DNA of 64,000 bases, taken from NCBI RefSeq assembly GCF_009909155.2, contig NZ_JAAAPM020000002.1:124001-188000 (forward strand), read 5' to 3'. A program made the translations under genes and the position numbers. Under the pieces are notes generated by a model. That model saw only the letters and a list, made by a program, of their open reading frames with translations. It made no database searches and was not told where the DNA came from. Shown here piece after piece: positions 6,277 to 16,387 of the stretch. This DNA comes from Flavobacterium undicola. GTDB taxonomy: Bacteria; Bacteroidota; Bacteroidia; Flavobacteriales; Flavobacteriaceae. Numbering within the stretch: the first letter of the stretch is position 1; each line of letters begins with the position of its first letter.

Positions 6277-9147
6277 CTATATACTCATCAAGTAACCGAT
6301 AAGATTTTCTTTTGTATCCAGCCCCATTTTTTTTCTTAAACGGTGACGGGCAACTTCTACACCTCCACTCGAAATATTCATGATTTCTATAATTTCTTTT
6401 GTTGACATATTCATTAGTAAATAGGTAGCCAAATCTAATTCTCGAGGTGAAATTGTCGGGTGTTTTTCTTTTAATCTTTTCAAAAAATCAAAATGGACAT
6501 TCTTGATGTGTTTTTCTAAATCCTGCCAGCTTTTGTCTGCATTAACCTCTTTTACAATGCTTTTGTTTAATTTAGTAAATTGAGATTTAGTTGATTCATC
6601 AAATGATTCGGCATTAATATCTTTTAATTTATGGATGATTCCGTTTAGGATTTTGTTTTTCTTTACTACTTGCAATGAATTATTAACGAGCTCCTTGTCT
6701 TTTGCTAAAATCTTAGTTTTAAGCTTGTCCTTTTTTAGTTTTTCAATTTCTTTTTCCAGCTCGTATTGTTCCTGTCTGATTTTTGATTCTTTTTCCAGAT
6801 AAAGTTTTCTTTGCTCAATGGTTTCGTAATATTTATTTCTTCTTATTTTCATTTTTGTTCTTTGTCTCATATAAAATATTGACACAACAGTAAGTAAAAT
6901 GTAAACTAAATAAGCTAAAAAATGCCTATACCATGGTGGTGAAACTGTAAATAAAACAAATGCTTCTTTTGACTGAATTCCATAGCTGTTTCTCACTTTT
7001 AATTTCATTTCATAATTACCTTCTCTTAAATAAGTATATTCTTTAAATGAAATTGTTGACCAATTACTCCATTTATCATCAAAACCTTCCAATTTATAAG
7101 AGAATTCAACATTTTCAAGATTTTCATAAGTTGGGGATGAAAAGGTAAATTTTACATGATTTGAAGCATAAGGAATTAAATATTTGTCGGATACTTTTTT
7201 CTCGTTTCCAAAGATTAGTGTATCACTGGGAAAGGTAAAACTTCGAATAAAAACAGTGGGTTTAGTTACGGTGTTGTTTAATAATTGGGAATCATAATGT
7301 GCTAATCCGTCGATAAGTCCTATAAATATGTTTTGTGGATTGATGGTATTTACAGAAAGATAATCAGTAACTAAATTTCCCGTCAAATTTGAAAATGGAG
7401 CGACAATATTTGTATAGCTACCCTTGCTGTTTTTCAATAATTCGCCTAATGATTCATTATATACATACCAGAGGTTTCCATTGGTATCCTCAGTTAATGT
7501 TTTAATTTTGGGAATGTTTTTAAAGATCAAACTCATTTTTTTATCTTTATAAAACAAGTCTTGTCTTTTTGAATATTTGTAAAAATGATTGTTTGTTTGA
7601 AAGTAAATATTGTTTTCAATTTTCTGAATGCTTCCAAATCCTTTATCATTAGCAGACAAATGATGAATGGTTTTTATCGATTTAAATTTTTTCAAATCAG
7701 AAGACAGTTCCATTTGATATAATAATCCATCATTTTTTAGCCATAAATAGTTATTGTCCATTTCGAAAGATATAGAAGATTTATAAAGGCCTCCAATTTG
7801 ATTTCTGAATTCTAAACCATTAGCTGTCTTTTCGAATATCGCAAACCCATTGCTATTATTTGATCCTATAACAAATTTTGGCTGACTAGGGATGGTTTGA
7901 AATCGAAAATAACCATTTTTATCTAGTACTTTTATCGTCTTCCCTCCTTCAATTACTAAAGCACCATTGTTGTGTGCGCATAATAATTGGTTTTCAATTA
8001 CTTTAATATTCCAGGCTTGACCAGTTGTCCCTGCTACAAGAGTAAAACTACTTTCTTTGAAGTTTTTGTTCCAAGGGTGATAAAAAACACCTTGGTTTGT
8101 GGCCACATACAGATTTTCTTTATAAATGACTGATGCATAAACAGTGCCTAGATTATAGCTCAAACCAAAATAGCTAAAGGGAGAGTTTTCGTTTATAAAT
8201 GCAATTCCACTATCTAAACCAAGCCAAAGATTATTCTTGTTGTCAATAAAAGAGGTTAGGACAGTATTATTCTGGAGTCCTTTGGCGCGATCAATATGTT
8301 GAATAATTTTTCCGTATAAATCACAAATAATTATTCCGTCTAAAACTGAATTGAGAACAATGAATTTATCTTTTATAGTTACGCCTCCAAGTGAACCATT
8401 CTTTTTGATGAAAACATTTGCTTCAGTATCCCATGGTATCATTTTATCATTGTTGTAAACAAAAAGTCCCTTATTTAAAGTAGCAACGAGCAACTTGTTA
8501 TCAGGCATGGGAAAGATACCCCAGATTTCTGTATTATTTAAAATGACAGTATTTTTCAGCTGGAATAGTTTTCCGTTTTTGTATTCTACTATCCCGGCTG
8601 TCTTATCTTGAAAATACAAGTGGTTATTTACTTGGAATGAAAATTGGAACTTAGTGGGGGCTTCCAATAATCTAATTTTGTTGTTTTTAAAGATATAAGC
8701 CCTGTCAAAAGATTGAAAAATAACTTCCCCTTTATGAATAAGTATCTTCCAAATGAAACCAGTTAATTTAACTTTAGTTGTATTTACCATTTTAGATAAA
8801 GAAAAATATTCCAGTTTTCCTTTAGAATTAGGCTTGAAATAGCCAAAATCATCGGAGCCTCCAACAAATATTTTACCAGAATCATCAATTTTTACTGATC
8901 TAATAAGCGGAGAATTTGGTAAGATATATTTTCGCCATGACACACCGTCAAATTGAAATAGACCGTTATTGTTGGCAAAGTAAATATTCCCGTTTTTATC
9001 CTGATCAATATTCCAGTTTTGAGGCCCTCCTTTATAATCGGTTCTTTTATAATTTCGGATGTCAGGGACTCCAATATTTTTGATTTGACCAAAAAGTGGG
9101 ATTACAAATAACAGAAAAAAAAGTGTGTTTAATTTTAGTTGACTCAT
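6277..9147 (-). CDS. Membrane propeller sensor fused to LuxR-type HTH (PUL regulator)
   Basis: This 956-residue protein has a signal peptide (1-20) and a long periplasmic beta-propeller of two-component-regulator-propeller repeats (e.g. IDQDKNGNIYFANNNGLFQF, DNKNNLWLGLDSG). A Y_Y_Y domain follows (about 660-735, SYKLEGFDDKWSNW), then one transmembrane helix (about 738-760), a charged coiled coil (about 770-850) and a C-terminal LuxR-type HTH (about 895-956: SPRELDLATYLLMNMSTKEI). It has no kinase or receiver, so signal and DNA binding sit in one chain and the DNA-binding part must act from the membrane. It is divergent from the susC operon at 9514, which it very likely controls. A decayed second copy lies at 15817-16059. 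Confidence 0.9.
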   Translation of the reverse strand: MSQLKLNTLFFLLFVIPLFGQIKNIGVPDIRNYKRTDYKGGPQNWNIDQDKNGNIYFANNNGLFQFDGVSWRKYILPNSPLIRSVKIDDSGKIFVGGSDDFGYFKPNSKGKLEYFSLSKMVNTTKVKLTGFIWKILIHKGEVIFQSFDRAYIFKNNKIRLLEAPTKFQFSFQVNNHLYFQDKTAGIVEYKNGKLFQLKNTVILNNTEIWGIFPMPDNKLLVATLNKGLFVYNNDKMIPWDTEANVFIKKNGSLGGVTIKDKFIVLNSVLDGIIICDLYGKIIQHIDRAKGLQNNTVLTSFIDNKNNLWLGLDSGIAFINENSPFSYFGLSYNLGTVYASVIYKENLYVATNQGVFYHPWNKNFKESSFTLVAGTTGQAWNIKVIENQLLCAHNNGALVIEGGKTIKVLDKNGYFRFQTIPSQPKFVIGSNNSNGFAIFEKTANGLEFRNQIGGLYKSSISFEMDNNYLWLKNDGLLYQMELSSDLKKFKSIKTIHHLSANDKGFGSIQKIENNIYFQTNNHFYKYSKRQDLFYKDKKMSLIFKNIPKIKTLTEDTNGNLWYVYNESLGELLKNSKGSYTNIVAPFSNLTGNLVTDYLSVNTINPQNIFIGLIDGLAHYDSQLLNNTVTKPTVFIRSFTFPSDTLIFGNEKKVSDKYLIPYASNHVKFTFSSPTYENLENVEFSYKLEGFDDKWSNWSTISFKEYTYLREGNYEMKLKVRNSYGIQSKEAFVLFTVSPPWYRHFLAYLVYILLTVVSIFYMRQRTKMKIRRNKYYETIEQRKLYLEKESKIRQEQYELEKEIEKLKKDKLKTKILAKDKELVNNSLQVVKKNKILNGIIHKLKDINAESFDESTKSQFTKLNKSIVKEVNADKSWQDLEKHIKNVHFDFLKRLKEKHPTISPRELDLATYLLMNMSTKEIIEIMNISSGGVEVARHRLRKKMGLDTKENLIGYLMSI

Positions 9148-9360
9148 GATTTAATTATAAAAATTAATCGATTTGTTTGAAAAAACAGTTTCTTTTTGAG
9201 TTGTAGTCAGTCAATTTTCATCTTTTTGTTTTAGGAAAATTTTATTTCAAAAAATAAATCTATTGTTTTTTTACAAATGTAGTTTTTATTTTTAAAAAAC
9301 ATTCTAATTTGTAACATAAGTTAATTTTAAGTAATTGTAAATCAATTTATTGTAATTTTT

Positions 9361-9412
9361 TTGATAAGGTTTTGTTTTGGTTTAAAATCAATTTTGATAA
9401 GGTTTTGTTTGG
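9361..9412 (+). promoter_or_regulatory. Direct-repeat operator candidate upstream of first susC
   Basis: Two near-identical elements, TTGATAAGGTTTTGTTT, start at 9361 and 9394, 33 bp apart (about three helical turns). The same pair with the same 33-bp spacing lies in front of the second susC (16258 and 16291). Spacing on one face of the helix fits binding of a dimeric or multimeric HTH regulator such as the sensor at 6277-9147. The repeats are seen directly; the binding protein is inferred. Confidence 0.6.
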
Positions 9413-9513
9413 AGCTCTAATTCTGAATACTAGATTAATATTTTTAATATCGCACCAGATTATCAAATTAATTAACTAAAAATTAACTAAAAACTAACCA
9501 AAATTTAAGAAAA

Positions 9514-12500
9514 ATGAAATTTACAAAATTGTTTAATTTTTGTGTTTTATCTATTCTATTCTCAGTTTACGGACAGGCACAGGATGTCACTGTGAACGGG
9601 AAAGTCTATGATCAAAACGGATTGCCTATTCCAGGAGTATCCATTTTAATTAAAGGAACTTCCAAATCTATTACATCAGATTTTGATGGAAATTATCAAA
9701 TAAAGGCCACTTCAAAAGGTATTTTAGTATTTAGCTTTATAGGTTATAATACAGCACAGGAACCAATTAACGGAAGAAATCGAATTAATGTTAAACTTTC
9801 TCCTTCAACAGAAGCTTTAAAAGATGTTGTAGTTGTAGGTTATGGAACTCAGAAAAAAGCCTCAGTTGTAGGTGCAATCAGTACTATAAAGCCTTCTTTG
9901 TTACAGGTAGGAACTTCTCGGACGTTAGGGAACAACCTGGGAGGTCAAATTGCCGGAGTAATTGCAGTACAGCGATCTGGAGAGCCGGGTTATGATCAAT
10001 CGGATATAAAGATTCGTGGAATCTCTACTTTTGCGGGATCAACTAATCCACTAGTACTGGTAGACGGAATCGAAAGAAATTTAAACGACCTTGATCCTTC
10101 AGAAATTGAGTCTTTCTCTGTTTTAAAAGATGCGGCAGCCAGTGCTGTTTATGGAGTTAGAGGTGCAAATGGTGTTATCTTAATAAATACCAAAAGAGGT
10201 TTTGTTGGTGCCCCAAGAATACAAATAAGGACTGAAAAATCATTTCAACAACCTACTAAATTACCTAAATTTATTAGTGCTGTACCCTATATGAATTTAT
10301 TAAATGAATTATCTGGAACAGAACTCTATTCACAAGATCGCATTTCAAAAACAGCTAGTAAATATGACCCGGATTTATATCCGGATGTAAATTGGTTGGA
10401 TGCAATAACCAAAGATTATGCTTCTACGTCAAGAACTAATTTGAATGTTGCCGGAGGATCAGAAATTTTGAGATATGCATTAACCGCTTCCTATTATAGC
10501 GAAAGAGGTATGCTTGTGACAGATCCTAAACAAAGTTATGACTCTGAAACACGTTTGAACAGGACTAATATTCGTACCAATGTGGATATTAATTTATCCA
10601 AATCAACTTTGTTAAGAGTCAATATTGGAGGTTATTTACAACGACTTCAGAAAGGCGACTTTAGTACGGATTATTTATTTAATTCTGCTTTCGAAACAAC
10701 TCCTTTTGCCCACTCAGCCATCTATTCGGATGGAACTATTCCTAGAGTTTTAAATAGAGAAAATCCATGGGCTATTGCAACTCAATCAGGGTATTTCAGA
10801 CAAGGTGACAGTAAGATAGAAAGTTTAGTCGCTCTGGAACAGGACTTTAGTTCCATTACTCCTGGGTTAAAAGCAAAATTCACATATTCCTTTGATTCCT
10901 TTTCTACAAATAAGGTACGTCGCGGTAAATCACCTGATTTCTATGATGTGGCCCAAGGCAGAGACCTTGGAGGAAATTTAATTCACTCTATTCAATCGTA
11001 TGGTCAAGAATTTCTTGGGTATGCTACAGAAGCAGGGTTTGGAGACAGACGTGTTTATCTTGAAGCAAACACAACATACAGTCGCATCTTTGGGAAACAT
11101 GACTTAAATGGTCTGTTATTATACAATCAAAGTAGTTATGACAATGGAGGTATTCAGCCATTTAGACATCAAGGATTAGCGGGACGGGCTTCTTATAGTT
11201 TTGATCGAAAATATGTAGGTGAATTTAATTTTGGGTACAACGGCTCAGAAAATTTTGCAAAAGGACAACGTTTTGGTTTTTTCCCATCTGTAGCATTGGG
11301 TTGGATTGTATCCGAAGAAAAATTCATGGAACCCTATAAAGACCTATTTAATAAAATTAAACTTCGTGGTTCTTATGGTTTGGTAGGAAATGATAACATT
11401 GGCGGAAATAGAAGGTTTGCCTATTTAACAACAATTAACACTAATGGACAAGGTTATAGCTGGGGTACCGGAACAGGTACTGGCCTAGTGGGTATTCAGG
11501 AAGGAGAAGTTGGAGTAAATAATTTGACTTGGGAAAAAGTGGCAAAAACAGATTTAGGGATAGAATTAGGGATATTGAATATGATTGATTTGACGGTAGA
11601 TTTATTCAAAGAAAACAGAAAGGACATCTTTATCCAACGTTCTACTGTTCCAACTCAAGCAGGATTTCTTTCTACACCTTATGCAAATTATGGAAAAATG
11701 AAGAACAAAGGAATTGAAATTGCACTGGGTATAAGCAAACAAATAACTCCTGATTTCTTTATGAACTGGCGTGCCAATTTTACGTATGTAGAAAATAAAG
11801 TAATTGAAAGAGATGAGCCAGAAACTGTAAAAGGAACCTACCGTTCTGCAACAGCTATTCCCAATAATACATTATGGGGTTATACAGCAACAGGATTATA
11901 TTCTGTCAATGATTTTGATGGTGCTGGAGCATTAAAATCAGGCTTACCAATGCCGCAATTAGGATCAACAGTACGTCCAGGGGATATTAAATATGAGGAT
12001 AAAAATGCTGACGGAATTGTAAACTCATTGGATCAAGGTTTTATAGGTGGTACGAGAGATCCTCAAATTATTTTTGGTTTTGGAAGTACTTCAAAATACA
12101 AACAATTCGATTTAAGCTTTTTTATGCAAGGAGTAGCTAAAACATACGAAATAATAGGGCAAGGAGGAGCTGACGCTGCACGTTTTATACCAGGAAGCGG
12201 GACAGGGACTTTAGGAAATATTTACGCGAACTATGAAGATCGTTGGACTCCGGAAAATCCAAGTCAAGATGTTTTTTGGCCAAGATTAAGTTATGGTACC
12301 AATTTCAATAATGCAGCTCCATCTACTTGGTGGAAAAAAGACATGAGTTTTGTTCGTTTGAAGTCAGTTGAATTAGGCTACTCATTGAAAAAAGCTACGG
12401 CTGAGAAGATTAATTTGCAAGGATTAAGATTTTATGCCAGTGGAAATAATTTGTTTTACCTCTCAAAATTTAAACTTTGGGATCCAGAATTGGATACAAA

Positions 12501-12561
12501 AACAGGTTTGAGATACCCATCTACAAAATCAATTCTTTTTGGTTTAGAAATAAGTTTATAA
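9514..12561 (+). CDS. susC: SusC/RagA-family TonB-dependent glycan transporter (copy 1)
   Basis: A 1015-residue outer-membrane protein with a signal peptide ending YGQAQ (about 22). A carboxypeptidase-D-like regulatory domain follows (about 26-105: GKVYDQNGLPIPGVSILIKG, SDFDGNYQI), then a TonB-box segment (DVVVVGYGTQKK), the plug (IRGISTFAG, LKDAAASAVYGVRGANGVIL) and a 22-strand-type barrel ending in a typical aromatic C-terminus (ILFGLEISL). It imports oligosaccharides bound by its SusD partner using TonB energy. It is first in the susC-susD-susE operon. The first ~85 residues are almost identical to those of the second SusC, while the barrels are clearly different. Confidence 0.95.
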   Translation: MKFTKLFNFCVLSILFSVYGQAQDVTVNGKVYDQNGLPIPGVSILIKGTSKSITSDFDGNYQIKATSKGILVFSFIGYNTAQEPINGRNRINVKLSPSTEALKDVVVVGYGTQKKASVVGAISTIKPSLLQVGTSRTLGNNLGGQIAGVIAVQRSGEPGYDQSDIKIRGISTFAGSTNPLVLVDGIERNLNDLDPSEIESFSVLKDAAASAVYGVRGANGVILINTKRGFVGAPRIQIRTEKSFQQPTKLPKFISAVPYMNLLNELSGTELYSQDRISKTASKYDPDLYPDVNWLDAITKDYASTSRTNLNVAGGSEILRYALTASYYSERGMLVTDPKQSYDSETRLNRTNIRTNVDINLSKSTLLRVNIGGYLQRLQKGDFSTDYLFNSAFETTPFAHSAIYSDGTIPRVLNRENPWAIATQSGYFRQGDSKIESLVALEQDFSSITPGLKAKFTYSFDSFSTNKVRRGKSPDFYDVAQGRDLGGNLIHSIQSYGQEFLGYATEAGFGDRRVYLEANTTYSRIFGKHDLNGLLLYNQSSYDNGGIQPFRHQGLAGRASYSFDRKYVGEFNFGYNGSENFAKGQRFGFFPSVALGWIVSEEKFMEPYKDLFNKIKLRGSYGLVGNDNIGGNRRFAYLTTINTNGQGYSWGTGTGTGLVGIQEGEVGVNNLTWEKVAKTDLGIELGILNMIDLTVDLFKENRKDIFIQRSTVPTQAGFLSTPYANYGKMKNKGIEIALGISKQITPDFFMNWRANFTYVENKVIERDEPETVKGTYRSATAIPNNTLWGYTATGLYSVNDFDGAGALKSGLPMPQLGSTVRPGDIKYEDKNADGIVNSLDQGFIGGTRDPQIIFGFGSTSKYKQFDLSFFMQGVAKTYEIIGQGGADAARFIPGSGTGTLGNIYANYEDRWTPENPSQDVFWPRLSYGTNFNNAAPSTWWKKDMSFVRLKSVELGYSLKKATAEKINLQGLRFYASGNNLFYLSKFKLWDPELDTKTGLRYPSTKSILFGLEISL

Positions 12562-12577
12562 TAAAAAAACTACGAAA

Positions 12578-14443
12578 ATGAAAAATTTATATATTAGGTC
12601 AATATTCCTTTTTTTAGGATTAATGTTAACGTATTCCTGTTCCGATTATTTAGATAAGGAGGATGATACTGAACTTACTTTGGAAGGCGTTTTTCAGAGT
12701 AAAACCAAAACAGAACAATGGCTAGCCGGGTGCTACTCCATGATTCCTGATCCTACTTGGGGATTTACGCGTGAATTGGGATGGGAAGTTCTAGGAGATG
12801 ATATGACCCCATCAGAGCGATGGCGTAATTATGGCTGGGGGATAATACCATTTGCTCTTGGTGATTGGTCAACAGATTCAAATTGGTCTCCTAGCTATTG
12901 GAATGTGCTTCCTCAAAAAATAAGAGAATGCAACATTCTTATGCAAAATATTAAGGCAATTCCTGAACAACAATTTTCAGAAGATGAAGTTCAGAATATG
13001 ATTGCTGAGTGTCGTTTCTTAAGAGCATATTATTACTCATTATTAATAAATACTTATGGACCGGTTCCTTTTAAACCAAAAGAAATTGCCCCTGTAAATT
13101 ATAACCTTTCAGATTTATTAGTGGGGCAAACGCCGTATGATGAAATAGTAAGCTGGATTGATACAGAATTGCAAGATGTAGCTAAAATTTTACCTGCATC
13201 CTATTCAGAAGGCAGAAAATATGGCCGTGCCACATCGATTATGTGTAAGGCTGTTAGGGCTAGAATGTTGCTTTTTGCGGCAAGTCCGCTTGTTAATGGT
13301 AATACAGAATATATTGGTCATGTTACCAAAGAAGGCAAGCCATTATTTAGTACTACCTATGATGCCAATAAATGGAAAATAGCATCAGATGCCAGTAAAG
13401 ATTTAATTCAAAGCGCAACAGCTGCTGGTCATAAATTGTATGTAGAATATAATGCTACTGGAGGAATTGATCCCTTTTTGTCTTGTCAAAATTTATTCTT
13501 AAAAGAAGCCAGTAAAGGAAATACCGAAGTACTATTTGCTCGTCCAAATTCTAATTATGTAGAATATGACAGACATACAGCACCTCGTGGAAGTGGAGGA
13601 AATGGAGGATATGGTGTAACACAATCTCTGGTAGATGCGTTTTTCACAGCCAATGGGTTGCCTATAACCGACCCTGCTTCCGGATATGTAGAAACAGGTT
13701 TCTCAACAGCAGATGGATATTGGACAAATGGATCGACAAAATGGAAAGAAGTAAAAAATGAAGGACAAGTCACTTTGACTGGTACTTATAATATGTATTG
13801 CAATCGTGAACCAAGATTTTATCTGGCGGTTAATTTTAACGGGCAATGGTATAGTAAAGATTCTAGAAAGCTTGAATTTTTTAACGGTGCAAAAGATAAT
13901 AACAATACACATGATGCTCCACAGAATGGTTATTTAGCAAGAAAAAGGACAGATCCTTCACGTGATCCTATTAATAACTATTTTACGCCACGTCCTGGAA
14001 TTGTATATAGATTAGGAGAGGTATATCTAAACTATGCAGAAGCACTTAATGAATCAGATCCAGGTAATCCTGACATCTTAATTTACCTCAATAAAATCAG
14101 AGAGAGAGCTGGTGTAAGAAGCTACACAACAGGAGCCACTGACGCTCAAAACATACATATAGATAATAACCAGGTAAAAGTAAGAGATCTAATTAGAGCG
14201 GAACGAAGAGTTGAACTTTGTACAGAGGGCATTCGTTATGATGATTTAAGAAGATGGAAACTGGCAGAAACTATCTTAAATAGACCTTTTTATGGAATGA
14301 ACTTTTTTGGTCAAAATGCGACTGATTTTTATAAAAGAACAGCCTATCAAACGAGAGTGTATAGAAAATCTTTTTATTGGTTTCCGATAAACTTGACTGA
14401 AATCGAAAAGAATCCAAACTTAGTACAAAATCCTTTCTGGTAG
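12578..14443 (+). CDS. susD: SusD/RagB-family glycan-binding lipoprotein (copy 1)
   Basis: A 621-residue lipoprotein (lipobox ending SCSDYLD, Cys21). It has the TPR-like helices and C-terminal segments of SusD proteins (FLRAYYYSLLINTYGPVPF, RLGEVYLNYAEALNE, IRAERRVELCTEGIRYDDL RRWK). It sits on the cell surface as the lid of the SusC transporter and captures oligosaccharides. It begins 16 bases after susC. It is longer than the partner of SusC copy 2 (503 residues), so the two pairs probably have different ligands. Confidence 0.93.
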   Translation: MKNLYIRSIFLFLGLMLTYSCSDYLDKEDDTELTLEGVFQSKTKTEQWLAGCYSMIPDPTWGFTRELGWEVLGDDMTPSERWRNYGWGIIPFALGDWSTDSNWSPSYWNVLPQKIRECNILMQNIKAIPEQQFSEDEVQNMIAECRFLRAYYYSLLINTYGPVPFKPKEIAPVNYNLSDLLVGQTPYDEIVSWIDTELQDVAKILPASYSEGRKYGRATSIMCKAVRARMLLFAASPLVNGNTEYIGHVTKEGKPLFSTTYDANKWKIASDASKDLIQSATAAGHKLYVEYNATGGIDPFLSCQNLFLKEASKGNTEVLFARPNSNYVEYDRHTAPRGSGGNGGYGVTQSLVDAFFTANGLPITDPASGYVETGFSTADGYWTNGSTKWKEVKNEGQVTLTGTYNMYCNREPRFYLAVNFNGQWYSKDSRKLEFFNGAKDNNNTHDAPQNGYLARKRTDPSRDPINNYFTPRPGIVYRLGEVYLNYAEALNESDPGNPDILIYLNKIRERAGVRSYTTGATDAQNIHIDNNQVKVRDLIRAERRVELCTEGIRYDDLRRWKLAETILNRPFYGMNFFGQNATDFYKRTAYQTRVYRKSFYWFPINLTEIEKNPNLVQNPFW

Positions 14444-14461
14444 TATATAACCAAAAACAAA

Positions 14462-15610
14462 ATGAAAATGAAAAATATAAAAAATATCATCTTATTCATA
14501 ATAATGAGTATAGTTTTAGTTGCTTGTGAGGACAAAGGACTTGAGAATTTGGATTGGCTTCAAAAACCAAATTTTGTAAAGCCAATGACTTTAACTCCTT
14601 CTAGTGAAAATGTTGAAATGAGTAGTGGTAATGATAATGCAACTGCAATAATCTTTACTTGGACAAAAGGAAATGATCGAGGTGCAGGAACTACTTTGAC
14701 ATACTTCTTTCTTATGGATATTGTAGGAAACAATTTCGGGGCTAACACTGTATTTAAGGAAGAAATTCCAGTAGGTATTTTTACAAAATCTTATACGGTA
14801 GGAGAATTAAATGCTTTATTAATTGAAAAATGGGGTTATCCGGGAGGTACTAAGGCGAAACTCGAAGTTAAAATAATAGCACGAGTAGATAACAGTCTTC
14901 AATTCCAAAAGCCAGAATTAGCATTTACTTCTTTTTCTGCTAAAACTTTTAGTCCGGGACCATTACCGTTATTTTTGGTTGGCGATGCTATAAGTGGGGG
15001 GTGGAACTACAGTACTGGCATGAATATTACCGAAATAATCGAAAGATCACAATACGCTTATACAGGAAATTTTTCAGTAGGAGCATTTAAAATCATCGAA
15101 AAGTCAGGTAACGAATTACCATCTTACGATCCTAATGGCGCAAATACTCTCGTTTATAACCAAACTGAACCGAGAACAGCCAGTAATGTTTTTAACGTAG
15201 TCACAGCAGGTCGCTATTCCTTGTATATGAACCGAACTAAATTGACTTATATTTTTGCCTATACACCTTATGAAAATGTATATATGCTTGGAAGTGCAAC
15301 AGCAGTAGGCTGGAATATTGATACTCCAATAAAAATGATATGGAGTCAAACGAATCCTGAAGAGTTCACTTATACAGGGCCACTTACGCCTGGTGAGATG
15401 AAACTTCCTTTAGATCTGGGCAACTGGGGTGGTAGATTTATAATGCCTTTGGTAGGAGGTACAGAAATCAATGGTGATGGAACAGATGTTACAACATTCA
15501 AACTTTCACCAACTGGTTGGCCAGATGATAAATGGGTAATTAAAACAGCTGGAAATTATAAAATTACCCTTAATCAATCGAAAATGACTATTGTATTTAA
15601 AAAATTGTAA
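14462..15610 (+). CDS. SusE/SusF-type surface glycan-binding lipoprotein
   Basis: The protein has 382 residues with a lipoprotein signal (VLVACEDK, Cys22). An N-terminal SusE Ig-like domain (about 35-165) is followed by two SusF/SusE-type starch-binding-like repeats. Each opens with a short strand plus W motif (LFLVGDAISGGWN about 171, VYMLGSATAVGWN about 273) and continues into a charged sandwich (PEEFTYTG, GNYKITLNQSKMTIVF). It should bind glycan chains on the outer surface next to the SusCD pair. It is the last gene of this operon; a terminator starts 60 bases downstream. No glycoside hydrolase belongs to this operon. Confidence 0.85.
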   Translation: MKMKNIKNIILFIIMSIVLVACEDKGLENLDWLQKPNFVKPMTLTPSSENVEMSSGNDNATAIIFTWTKGNDRGAGTTLTYFFLMDIVGNNFGANTVFKEEIPVGIFTKSYTVGELNALLIEKWGYPGGTKAKLEVKIIARVDNSLQFQKPELAFTSFSAKTFSPGPLPLFLVGDAISGGWNYSTGMNITEIIERSQYAYTGNFSVGAFKIIEKSGNELPSYDPNGANTLVYNQTEPRTASNVFNVVTAGRYSLYMNRTKLTYIFAYTPYENVYMLGSATAVGWNIDTPIKMIWSQTNPEEFTYTGPLTPGEMKLPLDLGNWGGRFIMPLVGGTEINGDGTDVTTFKLSPTGWPDDKWVIKTAGNYKITLNQSKMTIVFKKL

Positions 15611-15670
15611 TATAATAGACCAAATTACAAGTAAAATAGATTTTCGAGGGAACTAAAATTACCTATTCAT

Positions 15671-15720
15671 GAAGTCAAAACTTTTCAATTTAAGTATTGG
15701 AAAGTTTTGACTTCTTTTTT
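15671..15720 (+). terminator. Terminator of the first sus operon
   Basis: Inverted repeat GAAGTCAAAACTTTTC (15671-15686) against GAAAGTTTTGACTTC (ending about 15714) gives a 15-bp stem with one bulged base, then a run of six T. Confidence 0.85.
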
Positions 15721-15816
15721 GCGAAAAAATGTGGGTATGATTATATAACAATCATTACTGTTTCATTAATTCGTCTAATTTTTCTTTTTAAATACCGCAA
15801 ATACATTGTAATTTAA

Positions 15817-16059
15817 TCCTATAACAAATTTTACCGACTGGGATTGTTTGAAATCCAGAATAACTATTTTTATCCAGTACTTTTACTGTTACTTCCTTCA
15901 ATTGACTTAAGCTCAGATTATTGTGTGCGTACAATAGCTGTTTTTTAATTATTTGAATACTTCAGGTGGGCTTTTTTAATTTCGTCAGGGACTCTAATGT
16001 TTTTGATTTGAGCAAAAAGGGCATTACAAATAATAGAAAAAAAGGGTGTTTAATTTTAA
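15817..16059 (-). pseudogene. Decayed second copy of the propeller sensor gene
   Basis: Bases 15817-15968 match 7863-8018 of the intact sensor gene (for example TCCTATAACAAATTTT and TTGTGTGCG in both). Bases about 15985-16059 match its first codons (9055-9135). About 1 kb between them and everything beyond has been lost, and frames are interrupted. The similarity continues into the upstream region up to about 16130 (the segment AAAAACAGTTTCTTTTTG is shared). It keeps the orientation and position relative to susC seen in copy 1, so it is the fossil of a duplicated sensor-susC unit. Confidence 0.8.
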
Positions 16060-16257
16060 ATATTAATTGATTTGTTTGAAAAAACAGTTTCTTTTTGAGT
16101 TGTAGCCAGTCAATTTCTTTCTTTTTTTGAGGGGAAATTTATTTCAAAAGTTGAATTTATCATTTTTTAGGAATGTAATTTTTTATTTTTTAAAAACATT
16201 TTTTTTGTAATGTAAAATTTAATTAAATTATTGAAAATCAGTATTTTAAAAAATTAT

Positions 16258-16309
16258 TTGATAAGGTTTTGTTTTGGTCTATAATTGACTTTGATAAGGT
16301 TTTGTTTGG
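16258..16309 (+). promoter_or_regulatory. Direct-repeat operator candidate upstream of second susC
   Basis: The element TTGATAAGGTTTTGTTT occurs at 16258 and again at 16291, again 33 bp apart, matching the pair at 9361/9394 in sequence and spacing. The second copy ends 78 bases before the susC start, compared with 101 in the first locus. Retention of the pair although the adjacent sensor gene has decayed suggests the surviving sensor acts here too. Confidence 0.6.
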
Positions 16310-16387
16310 ATGTAAAATTCCGAATAGCAAAAAAATACCTTTAATTTTACTTGAAATTACTAATTAATTAACCAAAAACTTAGAAAA

